Positions 1 through 6,390 of a stretch of DNA of 13,494 nucleotides are shown here, piece by piece. This stretch comes from Ruminococcus sp. UBA1780 (GTDB lineage: Bacteria; Bacillota; Clostridia; Oscillospirales; Ruminococcaceae), in the NCBI GenBank assembly GCA_002315235.1, contig DCGK01000075.1, positions 1 to 13,494 of the forward strand, read 5' to 3'. A program made the translations under genes and the position numbers. The number at the start of each line of letters is the position of its first letter. Positions within the stretch are counted from its first letter, which is position 1. The notes beneath the pieces were generated by a model, which worked only from the letters and a program-made list of their open reading frames with translations, did not search any database and had not been told where the DNA came from.

Positions 1-326
1 ACCAGCGTCTTACCTTCACCGGTCTTCATTTCGGCGATACGTCCCTGATGAAGAACGATAGCACCTATAATCTGTACAGGGAACGGTTTTTTACCAAGAA
101 CTCTGAATGCTGCCTCACGGCATGTTGCAAGAGCTTCAGGAAGAATAGCGTCAAGATCTTCCCCGCCAGCAAGTCTGTCCCTGAACTCCTGTGTCTTTCC
201 CTTGAGTTCCTGCTCTGAAAGCTTTGAATACTCTTCATCAAGGTCAAGGACTGCCTGCTTGATTGGTTCGATACGAGCAAGTTCCTTTTTGCTGTATGAG
301 CCAAATATTTTATCAATTAAACCCAT
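1..326 (-). CDS. secA: Protein translocase ATPase SecA, N-terminal 108 codons (partial)
   Basis: SecA is the cytoplasmic ATPase that pushes unfolded preproteins through the SecYEG channel. The window holds only its start. The protein begins MGLIDKIFGS and continues with the helical N-terminal region typical of SecA (EYSKLSEQELKGKT, then FRDRL). It then reads RVLGKKPFPVQIIGAIVLHQGRIAEMKTGEGKTL, here broken up only by the family's known motifs: the Q-motif-like PFPVQ and the Walker A box GEGKT at about residues 103-107, right at the window edge. The ATG at 326-324 is preceded by AAAGGTGG at 345-338, 11 bases upstream, which fixes the start. The remaining roughly 700 or more residues lie outside the window, so intactness cannot be judged. 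The gene has its own promoter and diverges from the HD-domain gene. Identification is essentially certain from the N-terminus and Walker A. Confidence 0.96.
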   Translation of the reverse strand, partial: MGLIDKIFGSYSKKELARIEPIKQAVLDLDEEYSKLSEQELKGKTQEFRDRLAGGEDLDAILPEALATCREAAFRVLGKKPFPVQIIGAIVLHQGRIAEMKTGEGKTL

Positions 327-419
327 TTTTTAATAGTCCACCTTTAAAATATATTATTATGAATTAATGTATTACAAATACAATAAAGTACAGCGTAATA
401 ATAAAAATACACATATTAT

Positions 420-448
420 ATTTTATCGCAATTTTATAAATTTGTCAA
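420..448 (-). promoter_or_regulatory. SigA-type promoter of secA
   Basis: On the minus strand, TTGACA (448-443) and TAAAAT (425-420) are separated by exactly 17 bases, in a strongly AT-rich context. The -35 box is a perfect consensus match. Transcription would start near 413, leaving a leader of about 85 bases before the secA ATG. Seen directly in the sequence; activity is inferred. Confidence 0.8.
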
Positions 449-531
449 TAGCAAAGCGGGTGAATTTAAACAATACGCTACAGCCGGACAACAAAAAGCG
501 CATCCTGTCACCAGCAAATTTCGCCAGGGTA

Positions 532-560
532 TTGCTATAAATCCGGCATTCTGCTATAAT
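532..560 (+). promoter_or_regulatory. SigA-type promoter with extended -10 for the HD-domain gene
   Basis: TTGCTA (532-537) and a perfect TATAAT (555-560) are separated by 17 bases, and a TG at 552-553 gives an extended -10 (TGCTATAAT). Transcription would start near 567, leaving a leader of about 75 bases. The ribosome binding site AGGAAGGA (621-628) precedes the ATG at 641 by 12 bases, slightly longer than ideal. Confidence 0.75.
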
Positions 561-640
561 CAATATGTACCGGCAGAAAAGACTGCAGAGCAATGCATCT
601 TACGCCGTTTACACATCTCCAGGAAGGAATAATATCATAA

Positions 641-1144
641 ATGTACGCAATCGGATCAAAAAAGAATCTTCTCAGCAACGAAATGAGCGACGGATACTAC
701 GACACCGTAAAGGATCTTCTGGAGCATGAGCTCGTCCAGAAAATGAAGGAATTCACACAGCACGGAAACACTTCCACGTTCCAGCACTGTGTCAATGTTT
801 CATATTACAACTACAAAATATGCAAATTCTTCCATCTTGATGCAAGGGCCGGTGCCAGAGCAGGTCTTCTCCATGATTTCTTTCTGTATGACTGGCATAC
901 ACACACCAGAGATACCGGCGATCATTTTCACGGAATGACACACCCGAAGGCAGCCCTGAAAAATGCCAGCAGACATTTTAATCTCAGCGCACGCGAAAAG
1001 GATATCATTCTGAAGCATATGTTTCCGCTCACCATCACCCCTCCAAGATACATGGAAACATTTGTTATCGTGTTTGTGGACAAATACTGCGGACTGATCG
1101 AAACAGTCGGCCACATGTGCGCAAAGCTCTCAGGAAAAAAATGA
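641..1144 (+). CDS. HD-domain metal-dependent phosphohydrolase family protein, function unknown
   Basis: A soluble 167-residue protein made almost entirely of one HD domain, with no signal peptide or membrane segment. The metal-ligand pattern of the HD superfamily is visible: His49 in FQHCVNV, the His78-Asp79 doublet in GLLHDFFLYDWH, a His-rich middle (HFHGMTHPK, residues 95-103), His126 in ILKHMFPLT, and Asp147 in FVDKYC. These residues usually bind one or two divalent metals for phosphoester hydrolysis. The pattern LLHDxFLYDWH…HPKxALxNAS…KDIILKHM…DKYC matches a small stand-alone HD family that I recognise as common in Clostridia and without an assigned substrate. Nucleotide or cyclic-dinucleotide hydrolysis is possible but unsupported here. 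It is the only plus-strand gene in the window, with its own promoter and its own terminator, so it looks monocistronic. Family assignment is confident; function is not. Confidence 0.88.
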   Translation: MYAIGSKKNLLSNEMSDGYYDTVKDLLEHELVQKMKEFTQHGNTSTFQHCVNVSYYNYKICKFFHLDARAGARAGLLHDFFLYDWHTHTRDTGDHFHGMTHPKAALKNASRHFNLSAREKDIILKHMFPLTITPPRYMETFVIVFVDKYCGLIETVGHMCAKLSGKK

Positions 1145-1167
1145 TATCAGTTTTTACGGAAACAGAA

Positions 1168-1212
1168 ACACCTCAGAACTGCAGATTTTATGCAACTCTG
1201 AGGTGTCTTTTT
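1168..1212 (+). terminator. Intrinsic terminator after the HD-domain gene, possibly bidirectional
   Basis: ACACCTCAGA (1168-1177) pairs perfectly with TCTGAGGTGT (1197-1206) around a 19-base loop, and TTTTT follows at 1208-1212. It lies between two converging genes. Read on the minus strand, the tract after the stem (TTTCTGTTT) is only moderately U-rich, so termination of engB here is plausible but less sure. Confidence 0.78.
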
Positions 1213-1253
1213 GTGCATTCTGTGTTTTATCGTGGAGTTTCTTAACTGCCCCA

Positions 1254-1874
1254 TTAATCGGATTCTGGTCCGGCTTCTGAATATGCTCTTGCATCTTCAG
1301 CGGCTTCGTCGATTATTTTCCGAACTTCCTCAACCCCTTCAAAAGTCTGTGAAGAGAACGGGATTACATGGATATCCTCAAAACACGGAATTGTTTCTGC
1401 AAACTCAGCCATCATTTTTGCTCTGTTCGTCTTGTTGAGCTTGTCTGCCTTTGTAAGAATTATTACAAACGGAAGCTCCGCATCGATAAGGAAATTTATC
1501 ATGTGAATATCGTCCGCAGAAGGTGCATGTCTCATATCAATAAGCAGAAATACAAGCTCAATGTTTCTGTCGGCATTCAGATAACCCTCAATAAGTCCGG
1601 CCCATCTTTCCTTTTCTGTCTTTGCAACCTTTGCATAGCCGTAACCCGGAAGGTCAACAAAAAATACATCTTCAAGTCTGTAGAAATTAATAGTTGCAGT
1701 CTTGCCCGGTACTGAGCTGACTCTGGCAAGAGACTTTCTGTTGAATATCTTGTTTATGAGTGTTGACTTGCCTACGTTTGAACGTCCTGCAAACACTATC
1801 TCTGTTCTGTCCGATTCAGGTATCTGCTTATACAGACCGTAACATGAATGAAATTCAGCTTTGTTGTAATTCAT
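1254..1874 (-). CDS. engB: Ribosome biogenesis GTP-binding protein EngB/YsxC
   Basis: EngB (YsxC/YihA) is a small TRAFAC-class GTPase needed for late assembly of the 50S ribosomal subunit. The 206-residue protein carries all GTPase boxes: G1 GRSNVGKS at 30-37, the G2 region around Thr59 in PGKTATINFY, G3 DLPG at 74-77 followed by the family signature YGYA, G4 TKAD at 141-144, and G5 near Ser174-Ser175. Length is normal for the family. The start is set by AAAGGAG (1889-1883), 8 bases before the ATG. It follows the lon stop by 38 bases without an obvious promoter, so it is probably co-transcribed with lon, as in Bacillus lonA–ysxC. The last 15 or so residues are acidic (Asp/Glu/Ser) and look like a disordered tail. 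Confidence 0.96.
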   Translation of the reverse strand: MNYNKAEFHSCYGLYKQIPESDRTEIVFAGRSNVGKSTLINKIFNRKSLARVSSVPGKTATINFYRLEDVFFVDLPGYGYAKVAKTEKERWAGLIEGYLNADRNIELVFLLIDMRHAPSADDIHMINFLIDAELPFVIILTKADKLNKTNRAKMMAEFAETIPCFEDIHVIPFSSQTFEGVEEVRKIIDEAAEDARAYSEAGPESD

Positions 1875-1912
1875 CTGTCAGGCTCCTTTCATTATTGTTT
1901 CAGAAAAGATAT

Positions 1913-4249
1913 TTATTTTACAAGTGCATGTTCAAGAACTGTGCTGATTTTTTCAGCAAATACAAACTCGATGTTTTCCTTTACAACGTCATCCACGTCA
2001 TCAAGGTCAGGTCTGTTGGCAGCAGGAATAATTACTTTCCTTATTCCTTCCTTGTATGCAGCCATTGTCTTTTCACGCAGACCGCCTATCGGAAGCACTC
2101 TTCCGTGCAGTGTAATCTCGCCGGTCATTGCAACATCGCTTCTTACCTTAATGCCGGAAAGCGCAGATACTATAGCAGTAGCCATGGTTACACCTGCTGA
2201 CGGACCATCCTTCGGAACAGCACCTTCAGGGGCATGGATGTGAATATCCTTGTTTTTGTAGAACTCACCGTCTATTCCGTACTCTGAAGCTATACTTCTT
2301 GCATAGCTTACAGCAATCTTTGAGCTTTCCTTCATAACATCACCGAGAGAACCTGTAACTTCAACAGTTCCCTTTCCGTCGAGTACGAGAACCTCAAGAG
2401 GCATAAGAACACCGCCTGCGGAAGTCCATGCAAGACCGTTTACAAGCCCTGTCTCATCCCTGTCGCTTCTTGTATCAGGGAGATATTTTTCATGTCCGAG
2501 GTAATCAGGAATATTTTTTCCGGTGAATTTGAGTTTCTTTGAATCACCGCTTACAATTTCCTTAGCTGTCTTGCGGCAGAGAGACCCTATGTTTCTTTCC
2601 AGATTTCTGACTCCGGCTTCCCTGGTATATGAATCAATAAGCCTGTAAATGCCGTCATCTGTTATCTTAAGCTGAGAAGCCTTTAATCCGTGCTTTTTTA
2701 TCTGCTTCGGAATAAGATGATCCTTTGCTATATGGTATTTTTCCTCTCTTGTATAGCTGGTAATCTCTATTACCTCCATACGGTCAAGAAGAGGCGCAGG
2801 AATTGTTGAAGTGGTATTGGCTGTTGTGATAAACATTACCTTGCTGAGGTCAAACGGAACTTCAGTATAGTGATCACGGAACTCTTTGTTCTGTTCACTG
2901 TCGAGAACCTCAAGCATGGCTGCAGAAGGATCACCTCTGAAGTCATTGCTCATCTTGTCTATTTCATCAAAAAGAATGAGAGGGTTCTTTGTTCCTGCCT
3001 GAATCATTGCGTTAATAATTCTGCCCGGCATTGCACCGACGTATGTCTTGCGGTGCCCTCTGATATCAGACTCATCCCTTACACCGCCGAGAGATACTCT
3101 TACGTATTCTCTTCCGAGAGATTTTGCAATTGAACGTCCGATAGATGTTTTACCTACACCCGGAGGACCAACAAGACAGATTATCTGCCCTCTGACATCA
3201 GGGTTTACTGCATGAACGGCTATACTCTCAAGTATACGTTCCTTTACCTTTCTGAGGCCGAAATGATCCTTTTCAAGAATTGCTTCGGCTTTTTTTATGT
3301 CAGTTCTGCTCCTGCTTTCTTTATTCCAGGGAAGCTCGAGAACAGTATCAAGATAGTTTTTTATTACAAATGACTCCTGTGAAGATGAAGGCAGATGTCT
3401 GAGTCTGTCAGCCTCCCTGAAAAGCTTTTCGGTTATTTTTTCGTCAAGCTTCAGAGCAGCTATCTTTTCTCTGTAATCATCCTCGTCATCCTCTTCATCA
3501 AGCTGGGATGATATAACCCTCATCTGCTCTCTGAGTATAAAATCACGCTGATTTTTGTTAAGGCTCTCCTTAACCTGCTGATGTATATCGCTTTCTATTT
3601 CGAGCACTTCAGTTTCCTTGACAAGTACTGCAAGAAGAACGGTAAGACGTGACATAATATCATTCTGTTCAAGCAGCTCCTGCTTGTCAGCATACTGAAA
3701 TCCTGCATTAAAAACTATATTTTCAAAAAGAAGCTCAGGATCGTCCTGACAAAGAACAGACGCTGCAAGCTCGCGCGGAATACGCGGAATCAGATCTGTA
3801 TAATTCTCATATGCGTCCTTTACCGCACGCATCATAGCCTCTATTTCCGCAGCTGATGATTTTGGCTTGCGGTAATTGTTTACTTCCTTTATTGCAGATT
3901 CGTAGTAAACATCATCAGATTCTGACTCATCAATATCAACAAGCTTTGCTTTATAGATACCTTCAACAAGAAGTCTGAGTGCGTCATCAGGTGTTCTGAG
4001 TACCTGTCTTATTTCGGCAAGAACACCGGTTTTGTATAAATCCTCTTTTTTAACATCCTCAGCAAATACATCTTTCTGAGTAACAATAAATATTTTTCTG
4101 TCTTTTTTAAGTGCTTCCTTTACTGCGTTAATGGATTTTTCTCTGAGTACATCAAAATGTACAACCATTTTAGGGAACGCAACTACTCCTCTCATAGGAA
4201 TAGTAGGGTAAATGTCATATTCTGAATATTCAGGTTTTATAGTATCCAC
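1913..4249 (-). CDS. lon: ATP-dependent protease La (LonA)
   Basis: Lon is a homohexameric cytoplasmic AAA+ serine protease that degrades misfolded and selected regulatory proteins. The 778 residues show the full LonA layout. The N-terminal substrate domain spans about 12-210. A helical linker follows, with an unusually acidic run at 251-258 (DEEDDEDD). The AAA+ module has Walker A GPPGVGKT at 361-368 and Walker B LILFDE ending at 429. The protease domain has catalytic Ser684 in PKDGPSAG and Lys727 in REKTMAA, forming the Ser-Lys dyad. Nothing is missing. The start is a GTG at 4249-4247. The SD-like GAGAAGGTGG overlaps this GTG rather than preceding it at a normal distance, and no in-frame ATG lies upstream. 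The next ATG (codon 19) would remove part of the conserved N-terminus. The gene has its own promoter just after the clpX terminator. Confidence 0.97.
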   Translation of the reverse strand: MDTIKPEYSEYDIYPTIPMRGVVAFPKMVVHFDVLREKSINAVKEALKKDRKIFIVTQKDVFAEDVKKEDLYKTGVLAEIRQVLRTPDDALRLLVEGIYKAKLVDIDESESDDVYYESAIKEVNNYRKPKSSAAEIEAMMRAVKDAYENYTDLIPRIPRELAASVLCQDDPELLFENIVFNAGFQYADKQELLEQNDIMSRLTVLLAVLVKETEVLEIESDIHQQVKESLNKNQRDFILREQMRVISSQLDEEDDEDDYREKIAALKLDEKITEKLFREADRLRHLPSSSQESFVIKNYLDTVLELPWNKESRSRTDIKKAEAILEKDHFGLRKVKERILESIAVHAVNPDVRGQIICLVGPPGVGKTSIGRSIAKSLGREYVRVSLGGVRDESDIRGHRKTYVGAMPGRIINAMIQAGTKNPLILFDEIDKMSNDFRGDPSAAMLEVLDSEQNKEFRDHYTEVPFDLSKVMFITTANTTSTIPAPLLDRMEVIEITSYTREEKYHIAKDHLIPKQIKKHGLKASQLKITDDGIYRLIDSYTREAGVRNLERNIGSLCRKTAKEIVSGDSKKLKFTGKNIPDYLGHEKYLPDTRSDRDETGLVNGLAWTSAGGVLMPLEVLVLDGKGTVEVTGSLGDVMKESSKIAVSYARSIASEYGIDGEFYKNKDIHIHAPEGAVPKDGPSAGVTMATAIVSALSGIKVRSDVAMTGEITLHGRVLPIGGLREKTMAAYKEGIRKVIIPAANRPDLDDVDDVVKENIEFVFAEKISTVLEHALVK

Positions 4250-4306
4250 CTTCTCATGATTTATCTGTATTGCATCAAATTACTGTTTTTTTTGACTGAC
4301 CATATA

Positions 4307-4335
4307 ATTATACCATATCTGCACACTTATATCAA
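4307..4335 (-). promoter_or_regulatory. SigA-type promoter of lon (lon–engB)
   Basis: TTGATA (4335-4330) and a perfect TATAAT (4312-4307) are separated by 17 bases, with TGG just before the -10 giving an extended -10. Transcription would start near 4300, about 50 bases before the lon GTG. The -35 box sits immediately after the U-rich tail of the clpX terminator. The leader contains GGTCAGTCAAA, which resembles at best one half of a CtsR heptad repeat, so I do not call a CtsR operator. Confidence 0.82.
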
Positions 4336-4374
4336 GTAAAACAAATGTTCCCTCCTGACATATCAGAAGGGAAC
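4336..4374 (-). terminator. Intrinsic terminator after clpX
   Basis: On the minus strand GTTCCCTTCTGA (4374-4363) pairs with TCAGGAGGGAAC (4358-4347) around a 4-base loop: 12 pairs, one of them a G-U. The U-rich ATTTGTTTTA follows. It starts 6 bases after the clpX stop codon and separates clpX from the lon promoter. Confidence 0.85.
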
Positions 4375-4380
4375 AGAATA

Positions 4381-5655
4381 TTATTTTTTGATTGTTTTCT
4401 TCAGTTTTCCTGAATCAGTTTTAAGAACCGGTTTAGCGTCACCTGTAACGCATTCTTTAGTAACGGTAACCTTTCTTACATCCTTTGAAGGAGCCTCGAA
4501 CATTGTTTCCATAAGAATACCCTCAACAATTGCTCTGAGTCCTCTGGCACCGGTTTTCTGAGCTATTGCCTTTCTGGCAATTTCCTCAAGAGCATCCGGT
4601 TCTATTTCAAATTCGATGTTATCATAATCAAAAAGCTTTTCGTACTGCTTTACGAGAGCGTTCTTAGGTTCAGTAAGAATCTGAACAAGAGCCTTTTCGT
4701 CAAGCTCGTCAAGAACTGTAATAAGCGGCAGACGTCCTACAAGTTCAGGAACGATACCATACTTAACAAGATCCTGCGGAATTACCTTCTTGAAAATATT
4801 GTTCATTTCTTCCTTGTCAGAAAGAATATCAGAGCCAAAACCGATTGACTTGTGTTTTGTTCTCTTGATAATTGCCTGTTCAAGTCCGTCAAACGCACCT
4901 CCGCAGATAAAGAGAATGTTCTTGGTATCAATGTGAATAAACTCCTGGTTAGGATGTTTCCTTCCGCCCTGAGGAGGAACATTTGATACTGTACCTTCAA
5001 TAATCTTGAGAAGTGCCTGCTGAACACCTTCACCGCTTACGTCACGTGTGATTGATGTGTTCTCAGACTTTCTTGCAATCTTGTCTATTTCGTCGATGTA
5101 TATAATACCGCGTTCTGCAGCCTTAATGTCAAAATTTGCAGCCTGGATAAGTCTGAGAAGTACGTTTTCAACGTCATCACCAACGTAACCGGCTTCAGTG
5201 ATTGTTGTAGCGTCAGCAATAGCAAACGGTACATCAAGTGTTCTTGCAAGTGTCTGTGCAAGAAGTGTCTTTCCGACACCTGTAGGACCAAGAAGAAGCA
5301 CATTACTCTTCTGAATCTCTACATCATCACCTGTATCATTGCTGAGCAGTCTCTTGTAATGATTGTATACAGAAACCGAAAGAGCAATCTTGGCAGTATC
5401 CTGACCAATAACGTACTGGTCAAGAACTTTTTTGATTTCAGCAGGCTTCTTGAGCTTTATTGAAAAATCGCTGTTTTTCTTTGCGGCTTTGGTTTTTGGC
5501 TTGTCTTTTTCCTTTTCCGCAGGTCCGACAATAATATCATGACAGTACATTACGCATTCATCACAGATATTTGTGTCTCCTGATGAAAACATACTCTGAA
5601 CACGGTTTTCGCCTTTACCGCAGAAATTACAGGTTTTGAATCCGCTGTCTACCAT
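4381..5655 (-). CDS. clpX: ClpX, ATPase subunit of the ClpXP protease
   Basis: ClpX is the hexameric AAA+ unfoldase that recognises substrates and feeds them into ClpP. The 424 residues show an N-terminal zinc-binding domain with Cys9, Cys12, Cys31 and Cys34 (CX2C–X18–CX2C). Walker A GPTGVGKT is at 123-130, the pore loop GYVG at 156-159, Walker B ending at Asp188-Glu189, and the RKH pore loop at 232-234. The ClpP-docking IGF tripeptide is at 271-273 and sensor 2 GARG at 369-372. All working parts are present, and the IGF loop fits the ClpP encoded directly upstream. The C-terminus is a basic Lys-rich tail. It begins 12 bases after the clpP stop; a GGTTGGTG stretch in that gap serves as the ribosome binding site, so the two genes are co-transcribed. 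Confidence 0.98.
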   Translation of the reverse strand: MVDSGFKTCNFCGKGENRVQSMFSSGDTNICDECVMYCHDIIVGPAEKEKDKPKTKAAKKNSDFSIKLKKPAEIKKVLDQYVIGQDTAKIALSVSVYNHYKRLLSNDTGDDVEIQKSNVLLLGPTGVGKTLLAQTLARTLDVPFAIADATTITEAGYVGDDVENVLLRLIQAANFDIKAAERGIIYIDEIDKIARKSENTSITRDVSGEGVQQALLKIIEGTVSNVPPQGGRKHPNQEFIHIDTKNILFICGGAFDGLEQAIIKRTKHKSIGFGSDILSDKEEMNNIFKKVIPQDLVKYGIVPELVGRLPLITVLDELDEKALVQILTEPKNALVKQYEKLFDYDNIEFEIEPDALEEIARKAIAQKTGARGLRAIVEGILMETMFEAPSKDVRKVTVTKECVTGDAKPVLKTDSGKLKKTIKK

Positions 5656-5667
5656 AGTTCACCAACC

Positions 5668-6255
5668 TTATCTCTTTTCAACTACCTTGTCAATAAGTCC
5701 GTATGCGCACGCATCTTCAGCTGACATGAAGTTATCACGTTCAGTATCATTCTGAATTGTTTCAAGCGGCTGTCCTGTATTTTCAGCAAGCATACTGTTG
5801 AGTTTGTCCTTCATCTTGAGAATTCTCTCAGTATGAATCTTCATATCAGTTGCCTGTGTATGTCCCCCGATACCGCCGAGAGGCTGATGAATCATTACTT
5901 CACTGTTAGGAAGAGCGTATCTCTTTCCCTTCTGTCCGCATGAGAGGATGAAAGCACCCATTGAAGCAGCCATACCGATACAGATTGTTGAAACGTCACA
6001 TTTGATGTAGTTCATTGTATCAACAATTGCCATACCTGCAGTAATGGAACCGCCGGGGCTGTTTATATAGAGACTGATATCCTTTTCCGGATCCTGGCTT
6101 TCAAGATAAAGAAGCTGAGCTACTACAAGACTTGCTGTAGTATCATTTACTTCTTCAGAAAGCATAATTATACGATCGTTAAGAAGTCTTGAAAAAATAT
6201 CATATGAACGTTCGCCTCTGCTTGTCTGTTCAACAACGTAAGGTACAAAACTCAT
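5668..6255 (-). CDS. clpP: ATP-dependent Clp protease proteolytic subunit ClpP
   Basis: ClpP forms the double-heptameric serine protease chamber used with ClpX. The 195 residues include the catalytic triad Ser98 (GMAASMG), His123 (MIHQPLGG) and Asp174 (in TERDNF), plus the INSPGGSITAG oxyanion region at 65-74. The stretch GGIGGHTQATD (127-137) is two residues longer than in Bacillus subtilis ClpP, which shifts the Asp from 172 to 174; it maps to the handle region. There is little or no propeptide: the mature motif VPYVVEQTSRGERSYDI begins at residue 4. The ribosome binding site AAAGGA (6271-6266) lies 10 bases before the ATG. It sits between tig and clpX and is probably transcribed with both, although the 135-base leader holds structures that may modulate this. 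Confidence 0.98.
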   Translation of the reverse strand: MSFVPYVVEQTSRGERSYDIFSRLLNDRIIMLSEEVNDTTASLVVAQLLYLESQDPEKDISLYINSPGGSITAGMAIVDTMNYIKCDVSTICIGMAASMGAFILSCGQKGKRYALPNSEVMIHQPLGGIGGHTQATDMKIHTERILKMKDKLNSMLAENTGQPLETIQNDTERDNFMSAEDACAYGLIDKVVEKR

Positions 6256-6276
6256 AATTTCATCTTCCTTTCGCTT

Positions 6277-6295
6277 AAAGTGAATATGTCACTTT
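6277..6295 (-). promoter_or_regulatory. Perfect palindrome in the clpP leader, possible operator or mRNA hairpin
   Basis: The plus-strand sequence AAAGTGA–ATATG–TCACTTT is an inverted repeat with perfect 7-base arms and a 5-base centre. It sits just 5' of the clpP ribosome binding site (6271-6266). It could bind a dimeric repressor or form a small mRNA hairpin near the translation start. It does not match CIRCE or the CtsR repeat. Role unknown. Confidence 0.4.
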
Positions 6296-6320
6296 TATTT
6301 TTCCCTTAATAGCAAACATT

Positions 6321-6354
6321 CTCCTGCCACTGACACTGTGGACAGCAACAGGAG
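6321..6354 (-). terminator. Long hairpin between tig and clpP, possible attenuator or weak bidirectional terminator
   Basis: On the minus strand CTCCTGTTGCTG (6354-6343) can pair base for base with CAGTGGCAGGAG (6332-6321) as RNA, 12 pairs with three G-U, around a 10-base loop. Flanking CAAA and TTTG could extend it beyond a small bulge. The minus-strand sequence after it (AATGTTTGCTATTAAGG) is a poor U-tract, whereas the plus-strand side (TTTGTTTAGTTTT) is better although no plus-strand gene ends here. Partial termination or an RNA processing site between tig and clpP is the likeliest reading. A TGCTATTAA extended -10-like element directly after it could give clpP extra transcription, but no good -35 is seen. 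Confidence 0.5.
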
Positions 6355-6390
6355 TTTGTTTAGTTTTATATTCAGCTGAAACTGATTAAA

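Larger units (their letters stand above)
327..640. other. Divergent intergenic region between secA and the HD-domain gene
   Basis: This 314-base gap holds the minus-strand secA promoter (420-448) and the plus-strand promoter of the HD-domain gene (532-560), about 85 bases apart. I see no convincing small gene, RNA gene or riboswitch-like structure between them. The stretch near 449-531 is less AT-rich than the rest and could hold a regulatory site, but I see no clear palindrome in it. Confidence 0.6.

Noticed and set aside
800..1114. Minus-strand open frames opposite the HD-domain gene
   Set aside because: They have no ribosome binding site or recognisable domain and are explained by the codon structure of the plus-strand gene.
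1760..2243. Plus-strand open frames opposite lon and engB
   Set aside because: They mirror strongly conserved minus-strand genes and lack start signals and family motifs.
4286..4300. CtsR heat-shock operator in the lon leader (GTCAGTCAAA)
   Set aside because: Only one heptad half matches; the second direct repeat at the required spacing is absent.
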